From: Ectopseudomonas chengduensis
GTDB lineage: Bacteria > Pseudomonadota > Gammaproteobacteria > Pseudomonadales > Pseudomonadaceae
Assembly (NCBI RefSeq): GCF_015712065.1
Contig: NZ_JACFYZ010000017.1
Coordinates: forward strand, 20,709-84,708
Reading direction: 5' to 3'
Length of the DNA: 64,000 bases
The stretch's first letter is position 1. Every line of letters starts with the position of its first letter. Shown here one piece after another: positions 47,217 to 55,453 of the stretch. The notes beneath the pieces were generated by a model that saw only the letters and a list, made by a program, of their open reading frames with translations, was not told the DNA's origin and did no database searches. The position numbers were made by a program, and so were the translations under genes.

Positions 47217-48404
47217 ATGCTGTCGGGTATCAGCGCTTTGCTCGGCGCCCTTCGTGCGCTCGAACGTGACAACGGCCAGGCCGTGCTCGCCACCGTGGTC
47301 AAGGTCGAAGGCTCGGCCTATCGCCGCCCCGGCGCGCGCATGCTGATCCCGCTCTACGGCGGCACAGTGGGCACCATAAGCGGCGGCTGCCTGGAATCGG
47401 AAGTGGCGAAAAAGGCCTGGTGGCTGACCGATGGCGGCGAAGCCGTGATCCGCCGCTACAGCACCGCCACCCAGGACGACGATGACGATCAGGACGCCGC
47501 GCTGACCTTCGGTCTCGGCTGCAACGGCACCGTGCACGTGCTGCTCGAACGCCACAGCGCGGAAAAGCCGCTGGCGGTGCTTGGGCTACTGCGTCAGGTA
47601 CGCGAAAGCGGCCAGGCCGGGGCGGTCGCCACGGTGATTGGCAGCTATCGCAACGCCCGTGTACGCGTGGGCGAGCGCCTGTACCTGCATCCATCATTGA
47701 GCGACGGCAGCCGCCTGCTCGGCCCCGCACTAGACACAGAGGTGCGCGCCGACCTGGAACAGACCCTGAGCCAGGGCCGCTCCTCACTGCGCAGCTACCG
47801 CGATGAGCGCGGCGAGATCGAGGTGTTCTGCGAATACCTGGCTCCACAGCGGCGCCTGGTGATCTTCGGCGCCGGGCATGATGCACAGCCGCTGACGCAT
47901 ATGGCCAAGCTGCTGGACTGGCACGTCACCGTGGTCGACGGCCGCGCGCATTTCGCCCGTGCCGAGCGCTTTCCCGACGCCGATACGGTGCTGCAGGTCG
48001 ATGCCCGACCACCCTACGACCTGCACGCGCTCACCGACGGCGCCATGGTGGCGATCATGAGCCACAGCTACAGCCAGGATCGCCATTGGCTGGGCAGCGT
48101 ACTGCAGGGCACGCCGGCCTATATCGGCCAACTGGGGCCACGCGATCGCACCGAGCGCCTGCTGGACGAGATCCGCCAGCACAGCGCGCAGTTACCAGCA
48201 CTGGATCGCCTGCACTACCCCATCGGCCTGGATATCGGCGGCGACACGCCAGAGAGCGTGGCCACGGCGATTCTCGCCGAGATGACCGCCGCCATTAACC
48301 TCCGTGCAGGCGGCATGCTCAAGCATCGCCAGGCGGCCATCCACACGCCAACGCCGCTGGACTGCAGCGAGATCGAGCCGGCGACCAGGCTAAGTGCGTC
48401 CTGA
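47217..48404 (+). CDS. XdhC/CoxF family molybdenum-enzyme maturation protein
   Basis: A 395-residue protein. The N-terminal XdhC domain contains VKVEGSAYRRPGARM and ISGGCLESEVA. The C-terminal Rossmann domain contains RLVIFGAGHDAQPL. XdhC proteins protect or deliver sulfurated molybdenum cofactor to xanthine-dehydrogenase-family enzymes. The ATG at 47217 has GGGAG upstream. It is convergent with the two-subunit molybdenum hydroxylase genes, its likely client, and 71 bp downstream of pycR. Confidence 0.88.
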   Translation: MLSGISALLGALRALERDNGQAVLATVVKVEGSAYRRPGARMLIPLYGGTVGTISGGCLESEVAKKAWWLTDGGEAVIRRYSTATQDDDDDQDAALTFGLGCNGTVHVLLERHSAEKPLAVLGLLRQVRESGQAGAVATVIGSYRNARVRVGERLYLHPSLSDGSRLLGPALDTEVRADLEQTLSQGRSSLRSYRDERGEIEVFCEYLAPQRRLVIFGAGHDAQPLTHMAKLLDWHVTVVDGRAHFARAERFPDADTVLQVDARPPYDLHALTDGAMVAIMSHSYSQDRHWLGSVLQGTPAYIGQLGPRDRTERLLDEIRQHSAQLPALDRLHYPIGLDIGGDTPESVATAILAEMTAAINLRAGGMLKHRQAAIHTPTPLDCSEIEPATRLSAS

Positions 48405-48432
48405 TCCCCGGATTGCATTGAGGCCACAGACT

Positions 48433-48460
48433 CGTAGGGTGGGCTAAAGCCCACCCTACG
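48433..48460. repeat. Short REP-like hairpin
   Basis: CGTAGGGTGGGCT and AGCCCACCCTACG pair perfectly over 13 bp around two A residues, 29 bp after the xdhC-type stop. It may terminate that transcript. Confidence 0.75.
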
Positions 48461-48480
48461 GCTACTTGCCCGCCACCCCC

Positions 48481-48533
48481 GTAGGAGCGGCTTCAGCCGC
48501 GATCACCTGGCTCGCCGCTAAAGCGGCTCCTAC
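48481..48533. repeat. REP-type imperfect hairpin (GTAGGAGC family)
   Basis: The arms start GTAGGAGC and end GCTCCTAC, and pair over about 21 positions with three mismatches. It lies next to the hairpin at 48433, forming a REP pair. Confidence 0.75.
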
Positions 48534-48629
48534 ACAGAGCGATACCGCGAGTGGCCTCAGATCTACCCCTGGCGCAATTCTGTGGCAGGGGCTTTGGCCG
48601 CGAACGCCCCCAACTGCCCCATAAACGCA

Positions 48630-48654
48630 AACGCCCGGGATTACCCCGGGCGTT
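48630..48654 (-). terminator. Hairpin terminator of the molybdenum hydroxylase operon
   Basis: AACGCCCGGG and CCCGGGCGTT form a perfect 10-bp stem with a 5-base loop, 20 bp after the large-subunit stop. The minus strand continues TGCGTTTATGG. Confidence 0.75.
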
Positions 48655-48674
48655 CGTGTTTCCAGTATCGGACG

Positions 48675-50912
48675 TCAGGCCTTGATCTGCGCCGGGAACG
48701 GCAGCTTGCGCAAGCGCACGCCAGTGGCCGCGAACAAGGCGTTGGCCAACGCAGGCGCCAGCGGCGGTACACCCGGCTCACCGACACCGGTGGGATTCGC
48801 CGCCGACGGTACGATATGCACTTCGACCTTGGGCATCTCGTTCAGACGCAGCACCTGGAAGTCGTGGAAGTTCGATTGCTCGACCCGCCCTTCCTTCAAG
48901 GTGATAGCGCTGTGCCGGGCAGCCGCCAGGGCGAAGCCGATACCGCCCTCCATCTGCGCCTTGATCACATCCGGGTTGATCGCGATGCCACAGTCCACAG
49001 CGCACACCACGCGATCCAGACGATAGCTGCCATCGGCCTTCACCGTGACTTCGGCCACCTGCGCCACGAACGAGCCGAACGACTCATGCACGGCAATGCC
49101 ACGCCCGCGCTTCTCGCCCTCGGCACCCGCCGCCAGCGGTTTGTCCCAGCCGGCCTGCTTGGCGGCCAGCTCCAGCGCGCCGCGGTGACGCGGATGACTG
49201 TCCAGCAACGCATGACGGAAGGCGTAAGGGTCCTGGCCTGCAGCGACGGCGGCCTCATCGATCATGGTTTCGGCGACATAACCGGTGTGGGTATGACCGA
49301 CCGAACGCCACCACAGCACAGGCACCTTGATATTGCTCGGCGTGCTCAGCTCCACCTGCAGGTTGGGCACCGCATAGGACAGGTTGGAAATCCCCTCCAC
49401 CGAGGTGTGATCGATCCCGTCCTTGACCAGAAACGGCTCCATCGAGGTGCCGGCAATGATCGACTGACCGACGATACGGTTGTGCCAGGCCTGCAGCTTG
49501 CCGGCCTGATCCAGGCCGATACGCACGCGGTGCAGGTACAGCGGCCGGAAATAACCACCACGGGTATCGTCCTCGCGCGTCCAGACCATCTTCACCGGCG
49601 CATCCACGCCCTTGTCACGCGCTGCCTTGGTGATGGCCACCGCCTCCAGCAGGTAGTCCGACACCGAACTGGCGCGGCGACCAAAGCTGCCGCCGGCATA
49701 CAGTTGGGTCAGCGAAACCTGCTCGGGCGTCATGCCCAGATAGCTGCTGATGATGGCCTGGTCGACAGTCTGGAACTGCTCGCCGTTCCAGATTTCGCAG
49801 CGGTCGCTGGAGAGTTTTACCAGGCAGTTCATCGGCTCCATCGCCGCGTGCGCCAGATAAGGAAACTCGTACTCGGCCTCGACGGTTTTAGCCGCCTGGG
49901 CCAGCGCCGCATCAGCGTCGCCCTTGCTCGCTGCCGGTAGACCCGGCTTGCCCGCGCTGTCGCGGTATTGCGCGAGAATCTCCTCGCTGCCAAGGGTGAA
50001 AGCCTTGCTCTCGTCCCACTCGATCACCAGCGCATCACGCCCCTGGCGCGCCGCCCAGGTGTTCTTCGCCAACACGGCGACGCCCGAACGACCATGTGGC
50101 AGATCGCGAAACTCCACCACCTCGACCACGTCACGCACGGCCTTGGCCTTGCTGCTGTCGACCGAACGTGGCACGCCGCCGAAGCGTGGCGGATAGGCAA
50201 CCATGGCCACCAGCATGCCGGGCAGCTTGAAGTCCTGGGTGAAGATGGCGCTGCCATCGGTCTTGCTCGGGCTGTCCTTGCGGCGCAGCTCGCGCTTGCC
50301 GATCAGCTTGAAGTCCTTGGGGTCCTTGAGTTGCACCTGCTCCGGCACCGGCAGTAACGCCGCCGCCTCGACCAGCTCACCAAAGCCGGCGCTACGGCCT
50401 GAGCCGGCGTGACTGATCACGCCCTGGCTGACGCTGATTTCACTGGCCGGCACGCCCCAACGCTGTGCAGCGGCAGCCACCAGCATGGCCTTGGCGGTCG
50501 CACCGGCATTGCGCATCTGCTCCCAGGAGTTGGCCATTGCGGTACTGCCGCCAGTGCCCTGCATCGGGCCGAAGGCGAGGTTGTTGTAGCGCTTGGCGTC
50601 GGCCGGCGCGCCTTCGACGCGTACCTTGTCCCAGTCGGCATCCAGCTCTTCGGCGAGCAATGTAGCCAGGCCGGTGTAGCTGCCCTGGCCCATCTCCAGA
50701 TGCTTGGCCAGCACGGTCACCGTACCGTCGAGGTCGATGCGCACGAAGGCGTTCGGTTCCAGTGGGCCACCTGCCGCCAGCGCATCCATGCCGCGCATCA
50801 GCGGCGCGAAGAAGATGCCCAGGGCCAGGCCACCGGCGCCCTTGAGCAGGGTGCGACGGCTAACATTGAGGATGCCGCGAGTGGCGCTATCGGGGGTTTC
50901 GATCTTGCCCAT
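48675..50912 (-). CDS. Molybdopterin-binding large subunit, isoquinoline 1-oxidoreductase type
   Basis: A 745-residue molybdenum hydroxylase subunit of the xanthine oxidase family, IorB/aldehyde dehydrogenase type. A twin-arginine sequence (SRRTLLKGAGG) at about residues 18-28 suggests Tat export to the periplasm together with the small subunit. Molybdopterin-binding segments include GPMQGTGGSTAMANSW and GGSFGRRA, and the C-terminal GEPGVPPLAPALANAL contains the catalytic Glu. The ATG at 50912 has GAGGAGG upstream. The substrate is not predictable: aldehydes and N-heterocycles are typical. No FAD subunit gene is adjacent. Confidence 0.88.
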   Translation of the reverse strand: MGKIETPDSATRGILNVSRRTLLKGAGGLALGIFFAPLMRGMDALAAGGPLEPNAFVRIDLDGTVTVLAKHLEMGQGSYTGLATLLAEELDADWDKVRVEGAPADAKRYNNLAFGPMQGTGGSTAMANSWEQMRNAGATAKAMLVAAAAQRWGVPASEISVSQGVISHAGSGRSAGFGELVEAAALLPVPEQVQLKDPKDFKLIGKRELRRKDSPSKTDGSAIFTQDFKLPGMLVAMVAYPPRFGGVPRSVDSSKAKAVRDVVEVVEFRDLPHGRSGVAVLAKNTWAARQGRDALVIEWDESKAFTLGSEEILAQYRDSAGKPGLPAASKGDADAALAQAAKTVEAEYEFPYLAHAAMEPMNCLVKLSSDRCEIWNGEQFQTVDQAIISSYLGMTPEQVSLTQLYAGGSFGRRASSVSDYLLEAVAITKAARDKGVDAPVKMVWTREDDTRGGYFRPLYLHRVRIGLDQAGKLQAWHNRIVGQSIIAGTSMEPFLVKDGIDHTSVEGISNLSYAVPNLQVELSTPSNIKVPVLWWRSVGHTHTGYVAETMIDEAAVAAGQDPYAFRHALLDSHPRHRGALELAAKQAGWDKPLAAGAEGEKRGRGIAVHESFGSFVAQVAEVTVKADGSYRLDRVVCAVDCGIAINPDVIKAQMEGGIGFALAAARHSAITLKEGRVEQSNFHDFQVLRLNEMPKVEVHIVPSAANPTGVGEPGVPPLAPALANALFAATGVRLRKLPFPAQIKA

Positions 50913-50926
50913 GTCTATGCGCCTCC

Positions 50927-51385
50927 TCAGGCCAGTTTGCCGGCAGCTTCGTGAATGGCGGCGCGAATCCGCACATAGGTGGCGCAGCGGCAGATGTTGC
51001 TGCTCATGGCCGCGTCGATATCGGCATCGCTCGGCGCTTTGTTGCTGCTCAGCAGCGCCGTCGCCGCCATGATCTGCCCGGACTGGCAGTAGCCGCACTG
51101 CACCACGTCGAGCTGGCGCCAGGCGTCCTGAACCACCTTGCCCACGGCGTCTTCGCCAACCGCTTCGATGGTGCTGATGCGCTTGCCGACCACCGCCGAT
51201 ACCGGGGTGACGCAAGAGCGGGTCGGCTGGCCTTCGACGTTCACCGTGCAGGCGCCGCACAGGGCCATGCCACAGCCGTACTTGGTGCCTGTGAGATTGG
51301 CGACGTCGCGCAATGCCCAGAGCAGCGGCATGTCAGCGGCCACATCCAGCTCGTGGTCCTTGCCATTGAGATTCAGGGTAATCAT
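50927..51385 (-). CDS. (2Fe-2S)-binding small subunit, isoquinoline 1-oxidoreductase type
   Basis: A 152-residue iron-sulfur subunit. The plant-type cluster cysteines are in KYGCGMALCGACTVNVEG plus a following Cys. The second, helical cluster domain has CGYCQSG and NICRCATYVRIR. It passes electrons from the molybdenum subunit encoded 14 bp downstream. The ATG at 51385 has AAGGTGGG upstream. The absence of a FAD domain means the acceptor is probably a cytochrome or quinone-linked protein encoded elsewhere. Confidence 0.92.
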   Translation of the reverse strand: MITLNLNGKDHELDVAADMPLLWALRDVANLTGTKYGCGMALCGACTVNVEGQPTRSCVTPVSAVVGKRISTIEAVGEDAVGKVVQDAWRQLDVVQCGYCQSGQIMAATALLSSNKAPSDADIDAAMSSNICRCATYVRIRAAIHEAAGKLA

Positions 51386-51565
51386 GGTCTGCCCACCTTG
51401 TTCTGATGGTGTCTGATGGTTCCGGCATGGCGTGCCGGTGGTCACGGTCAACCCCGCACACAGGGGGCCAGACCATCACTGTAGTGGGCGCAAAAGCGCC
51501 TGTCGTCGCCGACCGCAGAGATCGGCAGAACCGGGCAATAAGTTCGTAGAATCGGGCAAGCTCAC

Positions 51566-51587
51566 TGCCCTGCCCGCAGGCAGGGCA
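51566..51587 (-). terminator. Hairpin downstream of the PA3496-like gene
   Basis: TGCCCTGCC and GGCAGGGCA form a 9-bp stem with loop CGCA, 9 bp after the stop codon. There is no T-run, so termination is uncertain. The rest of 51386-51565 shows nothing I can support. Confidence 0.45.
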
Positions 51588-51596
51588 ACAAGAAAG

Positions 51597-51809
51597 TCAG
51601 GCGGCGCGGCGCGAATCAGGTTCGCCGTGCTGGAGGTAGCTGGCGGAAACCAGCTCAGGGAAGTCGGCAAGCTCGCGTTGCAGCTGGCACTGCTCGGCAT
51701 AATGTTCGATGGCCCGGCGATAGGCCATGCGGCGCTGGTCTTGCAGTTTGCGCCGGGTCTTGGCGTCAGGTTGGTCGTGCAGTTGCGCGTCATCGAAGAT
51801 ACGAGGCAT
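51597..51809 (-). CDS. PA3496-family small protein
   Basis: A 70-residue, charged protein with a central basic stretch KTRRKLQDQRRMAYRRAIE and no membrane segment. The pattern matches the PA3496 family, annotated as putative envelope integrity protein in Pseudomonas; its function is unproven. An ATG start is followed by an uninterrupted coding frame, and a hairpin lies after the stop. It lies between the small hydroxylase subunit and the RpiR-type regulator on the same strand but appears independent. Confidence 0.7.
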   Translation of the reverse strand: MPRIFDDAQLHDQPDAKTRRKLQDQRRMAYRRAIEHYAEQCQLQRELADFPELVSASYLQHGEPDSRRAA

Positions 51810-51905
51810 CTCGGTTCTCCCGGAACGAGGACTGGAGTGTCCAGCTTCGCTCGGGGAGATGACGCTTTGACGGCGTGAAGATGAACAGGCGATGAACCCG
51901 TTCTC

Positions 51906-52772
51906 TCAATCCTCGGTGTTACGCAGCGATTTCGGCGACAGGCGCAGACTGCGCAGGCTGCGCTTGACGCTCTTGAGGTGGTTGACCAGGCTCGGCCCGC
52001 GCGCCATGGCCACGCCCATGGCCAGCACGTCGATCACCACCAGGTGGGCGATGCGCGAGGTCAGCGGGGTGTAGATCTCGGTGTCTTCCTGCACGTCGAT
52101 GGCCAGGTTGACGGTCGACAGCTCCGCCAGTGGCGTCTGGCTCGGACACAGGGTGATCAGGCTGGCGCCGGACTCACGCACCAGGTTGGCGGTGATCAGC
52201 AAGTCCTTGGAACGGCCGGACTGGGAAATGCACACCGCCACGTCGCCCGGCTGCAGGGTCACCGCACTCATCGCCTGCATGTGCGGGTCGGAATAAGCAG
52301 CTGCGTTGAGCAGCAGGCGGAAGAATTTGTGCTGGGCATCGGCCGCCACCGCGCCGGACGCACCGAAGCCATAGAACTCTACGCGCTGCGCCTTGGAGCA
52401 GGCGGCTATGGCGCGCTGCAAGGCCTCAGGGTCGAGCTTCTCGCGCACTTCCATCAGCGTATGCAGGGTGGTGTCGAAGATCTTCAGACTGAAGTCGGCG
52501 ACCGAGTCGTCCTCGTGAATCGCGAACTGACCGAAACTGGCCCCGGCAGCCAGGCTCTGCGCCAACTTCAGCTTGAGGTCCTGGAAGCCGCTGCAACCGA
52601 TGGCACGACAGAAGCGCACGATGGTCGGCTCGCTGATGCCAACACTATGCGCCAGCTCGGCCATGGAGCTGTGCATCACCGATGCAGGATCGAGCAAGAC
52701 GTGATCGGCCACCTTGAGCTCGGACTTGCGCAGCAGGTGACGCGACTGGGCGATGTGTTGCAACAGATTCAC
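51906..52772 (-). CDS. MurR/RpiR-family regulator (HexR-like, PA5438 type)
   Basis: A 288-residue regulator. The N-terminal HTH_6 domain (MAELAHSVGISEPTIVRFCRA) is followed by a C-terminal SIS sugar-phosphate-binding domain (VEFYGFGASGAVAADAQHKF). It resembles HexR, which senses KDPG. The neighbourhood (pycR-side genes and a second zwf) corresponds to PA5438 rather than to the main hexR next to zwf-pgl-eda. It is divergent from the glucose-6-phosphate dehydrogenase gene, with a HexR-type palindrome between them. Confidence 0.88.
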   Translation of the reverse strand: MNLLQHIAQSRHLLRKSELKVADHVLLDPASVMHSSMAELAHSVGISEPTIVRFCRAIGCSGFQDLKLKLAQSLAAGASFGQFAIHEDDSVADFSLKIFDTTLHTLMEVREKLDPEALQRAIAACSKAQRVEFYGFGASGAVAADAQHKFFRLLLNAAAYSDPHMQAMSAVTLQPGDVAVCISQSGRSKDLLITANLVRESGASLITLCPSQTPLAELSTVNLAIDVQEDTEIYTPLTSRIAHLVVIDVLAMGVAMARGPSLVNHLKSVKRSLRSLRLSPKSLRNTED

Positions 52773-52862
52773 TGAGATAGGCTCTATGCAGAAAAGGGTC
52801 TACCGCGGCACTCGGCGGGTCATAGCTCGGTTATGATCGGCGGCCGACGGTTGTAGTGACCT

Positions 52863-52877
52863 TGTAGTTATACTACA
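52863..52877. promoter_or_regulatory. HexR/RpiR-type operator
   Basis: TGTAGTTATACTACA is a perfect TGTAGT-N3-ACTACA palindrome matching the HexR consensus form. A further TGTAGT half-site lies at 52852-52857. It sits in the divergent region between the regulator and zwf, 90 bp from the regulator start. Confidence 0.75.
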
Positions 52878-53022
52878 TAGCTCGCGCCCGCGCACAGCCA
52901 AGCGGCTGCCAATTCGCTGAACGAACTTTCCGGCAAAGGGGCGCAGCCGATCTTTTCACTGCCTCTTTGCTGCAAACGCAGGTAGCTTGCAACGGCCTGC
53001 CACAACGAGTCGGAGTCTTCCC

Positions 53023-54465
53023 TTGAGCATCCCCTGCGACATGCTGGTCTTCGGTGGTACGGGCGATCTGGCCCTGCACAAGTTGCTGCCAGCGCTCTAT
53101 CACCTGCACCGCGAAGGACGCCTGCACGCCGATGTGCGCATCCTCGCCCTGGCCCGCAGCAGCCACACCCGTGAGGCCTACCAGGCCCTGGCCGAGCGTC
53201 ACTGCCGCGCTCAGGTGGCGCGCGCCGACTTTGCCAACGAGACCTGGGCCAGCTTCGCCGCGCGCCTCGACTACTTTGCCATGGACGCTGCGCAGAGCGC
53301 CGATTTCGGCCGCCTGGCCAAGCGCCTGGGGCGTGATGACGAGCGCGTACGGGTCTACTACCTGGCCACCGCACCGAGTCTGTTCGAAGCCATCGCAGCG
53401 CACCTGGCCAACGCCGGCCTGGCTGGTCCTGCAGCGCGCATCGTGCTGGAAAAACCCATCGGCCACTCGCTGGAATCGGCCCGCGCGATCAACGCCGCCA
53501 TCGGCGCCGTGTTCGACGAGGCGCGGGTGTTTCGTATCGACCATTATCTGGGCAAGGAAACCGTGCAGAACCTGATGGCGCTGCGCTTCGCCAACGCCTT
53601 GTTCGAACCGGTGTGGCGCGCCGGGCATATCGACCACGTGCAGATCAGCGTTTGTGAAACCCTTGGCGTGGAAAACCGCGGCGCCTACTACGACCATGCC
53701 GGCGCCATGCGCGACATGATTCAGAACCACCTGCTGCAGCTGCTGTGCCTGGTGGCCATGGAGGCGCCGGTGCGCTTCGACGCCGAGGCGGTGCGCAACG
53801 AAAAGGTGAAAATCCTCGAAGCGCTGAAACCCATCTCCGGCCTCGACGTGCAGGACAAGACCGTGCGTGGCCAGTACACAGCCGGCAAGATCGGCGGCCA
53901 TGACGTGCCCGCCTACTACTTCGAGAAGAACGTCGACAACGACAGCGACACCGAAACCTTCGTCGCCGTGCAGGTGGAAATCGACAACTGGCGCTGGGCC
54001 GGGGTGCCCTTCTACCTGCGTACCGGCAAGCGCCTGGCGAAGAAAACCTCGGAAATCCTCATCCAGTTCAAGCCGGTGCCGCATCGTCTGTTCCATGAGG
54101 GCGAAGCCAACCAGTTGCTGATCCGCCTGCAGCCGGAAGAGCGCATCAGCCTGCAGCTGATGGCCAAGAACCCCGGCAAGGGCATGCACCTCAAACCCGT
54201 GGAGCTGGACCTCAATCTGGCCAATGCCTTCAACCAGCAGCGCCGCTGGGACGCCTACGAACGTCTGCTGCTCGACGTGATCGAGGGGGACTCCACCCTG
54301 TTCATGCGCCGCGATGAAGTGGAAGCGGCCTGGCAGTGGGTCGATCCCATCCTGCAGGGCTGGCTCCAGCACTACCAGAGCCCGCGCCCCTACCCGGCCG
54401 GCAGCGATGGACCGGAGCAACTGCAAAACCTGCTGGAGCGTCACGGGCGCCATTGGGCCGAATGA
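53023..54465 (+). CDS. zwf: Glucose-6-phosphate 1-dehydrogenase (second-type copy)
   Basis: A 480-residue NAD(P)-dependent enzyme opening the Entner-Doudoroff/pentose phosphate route. The coenzyme motif is FGGTGDLALHKLLPALY near the N-terminus. The substrate-binding motif FRIDHYLGKE is at about 169-178. The start is probably TTG at 53023 with GGAG eight bases upstream; an ATG at 52987 would add 12 atypical residues. No pgl or eda gene follows, and synteny matches PA5439, so this is likely a paralogue of the main zwf. Confidence 0.9.
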   Translation: MSIPCDMLVFGGTGDLALHKLLPALYHLHREGRLHADVRILALARSSHTREAYQALAERHCRAQVARADFANETWASFAARLDYFAMDAAQSADFGRLAKRLGRDDERVRVYYLATAPSLFEAIAAHLANAGLAGPAARIVLEKPIGHSLESARAINAAIGAVFDEARVFRIDHYLGKETVQNLMALRFANALFEPVWRAGHIDHVQISVCETLGVENRGAYYDHAGAMRDMIQNHLLQLLCLVAMEAPVRFDAEAVRNEKVKILEALKPISGLDVQDKTVRGQYTAGKIGGHDVPAYYFEKNVDNDSDTETFVAVQVEIDNWRWAGVPFYLRTGKRLAKKTSEILIQFKPVPHRLFHEGEANQLLIRLQPEERISLQLMAKNPGKGMHLKPVELDLNLANAFNQQRRWDAYERLLLDVIEGDSTLFMRRDEVEAAWQWVDPILQGWLQHYQSPRPYPAGSDGPEQLQNLLERHGRHWAE

Positions 54466-54573
54466 TCAACCTGGCAGCTTCTTGCGCAGCGTGCTGTGGA
54501 TAAATCTGCGCTGACACTGGCGCAGGCCAGTGAATACAGGCTGTTCAGCAGACTGCGCAATAACCTGCACAGC

Positions 54574-54595
54574 ATTGCGCAACTTGTTGCGCAAT
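54574..54595. promoter_or_regulatory. 10-bp inverted repeat upstream of hcp
   Basis: ATTGCGCAAC-TT-GTTGCGCAAT is a perfect palindrome with a 2-base centre. A further TGCGCAAT copy lies at 54554-54561. It could be an operator or a zwf terminator hairpin. Confidence 0.5.
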
Positions 54596-54677
54596 ATAGC
54601 GTGACGAAACACTCATCGTGACCAATAACACCCAACAGGTCATTCTAAATCTATGTTTATAAAGGATTTTATATTTA

Positions 54678-54692
54678 TGGCATGCCGCTCGC
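54678..54692 (+). promoter_or_regulatory. Candidate sigma-54 promoter of hcp
   Basis: TGGCATGCCGCTCGC keeps the -24 GG (54679-54680) and -12 GC (54691-54692) at the required 10-base spacing, in an AT-rich stretch 57 bp before the hcp start. Two bases differ from the TGGCAC-N5-TTGC consensus. Confidence 0.35.
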
Positions 54693-54748
54693 TTTAGCCA
54701 TGGCTCCCGGATCGATCACGATCCATGACCCAGGCAAGGAGAGCACTC

Positions 54749-55267
54749 ATGCCAACACCCGCGTATCTGTCCCTCGAAGGCACCAAACAAGGTCTGATCA
54801 CCGCTGGCACCTTCACCGAGGACTCGGTCGGCAACATTTTCCAGGAAGGTCATGAAGACCAGATTCTGGTGCAAGCCTACAACCACCAGGTCATCATCCC
54901 GCGCGACCCGCAGTCCGGCCAACCAACCGGCCAGCGCGTGCACAAGCCGCTGATGATCACCAAGGTCTTCGACAAGTCCTCGCCGCTGATCTTCAACGCC
55001 CTGACCTCCGGCGAGCGTCTGAACAAGTGCCGCCTGGAGTGGTACCGCACCTCCTCCACCGGTACCCAGGAGCACTACTTCACCATCGAGCTGGAAGACG
55101 CCGTGATCGTCGACGTACAGTCGCGCATGCCGAACTGCCAGGACCCGAACATGGCGCACTTCACCCACCTGGAAGACGTCTACTTCACCTACCGCAAGAT
55201 CGTCTGGACCCACGAAGTCTCCGGTACTTCCGGCTCCGACGACTGGCGTACCCCGATCTCTGCCTAA
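54749..55267 (+). CDS. hcp: Hcp, type VI secretion tube protein
   Basis: A 172-residue Hcp that forms hexameric rings stacked into the T6SS inner tube. Family features are the N-terminal YLSLEGTKQGLI, the central HKPLMITKVFDKSSPLIFNAL and the EHYFTIELEDAVIVDV strand pair. AAGGAG precedes the ATG at 54749. It heads an effector island rather than a structural T6SS cluster, so the apparatus must be encoded elsewhere. vgrG starts 186 bp downstream. Confidence 0.95.
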   Translation: MPTPAYLSLEGTKQGLITAGTFTEDSVGNIFQEGHEDQILVQAYNHQVIIPRDPQSGQPTGQRVHKPLMITKVFDKSSPLIFNALTSGERLNKCRLEWYRTSSTGTQEHYFTIELEDAVIVDVQSRMPNCQDPNMAHFTHLEDVYFTYRKIVWTHEVSGTSGSDDWRTPISA

Positions 55268-55453
55268 GGCGGGATCGCGTCCGCGTCACCGCAGCGGCCA
55301 GGCATCGTCCTGGCCGTTGCGTTTCGGCAGGCTGCGCACAAAGCGCTGGCCAATCGCCGAAAACCTCGACCGTTGCCAGCGCGCGGCGGCCGATTCGGTT
55401 ACAACCTGGAGCGCGCCACGCGCCCATCATGGAATGATCGAGAGGAACAACGA

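Noticed and set aside
48405..48674. CRISPR-like array
   Set aside because: Two dissimilar hairpins and one terminator only, without regular repeat-spacer units.
54466..54748. Small gene in the zwf-hcp gap
   Set aside because: There is no frame with a plausible start, ribosome site and family feature; the region holds repeats and promoter-like sequence.
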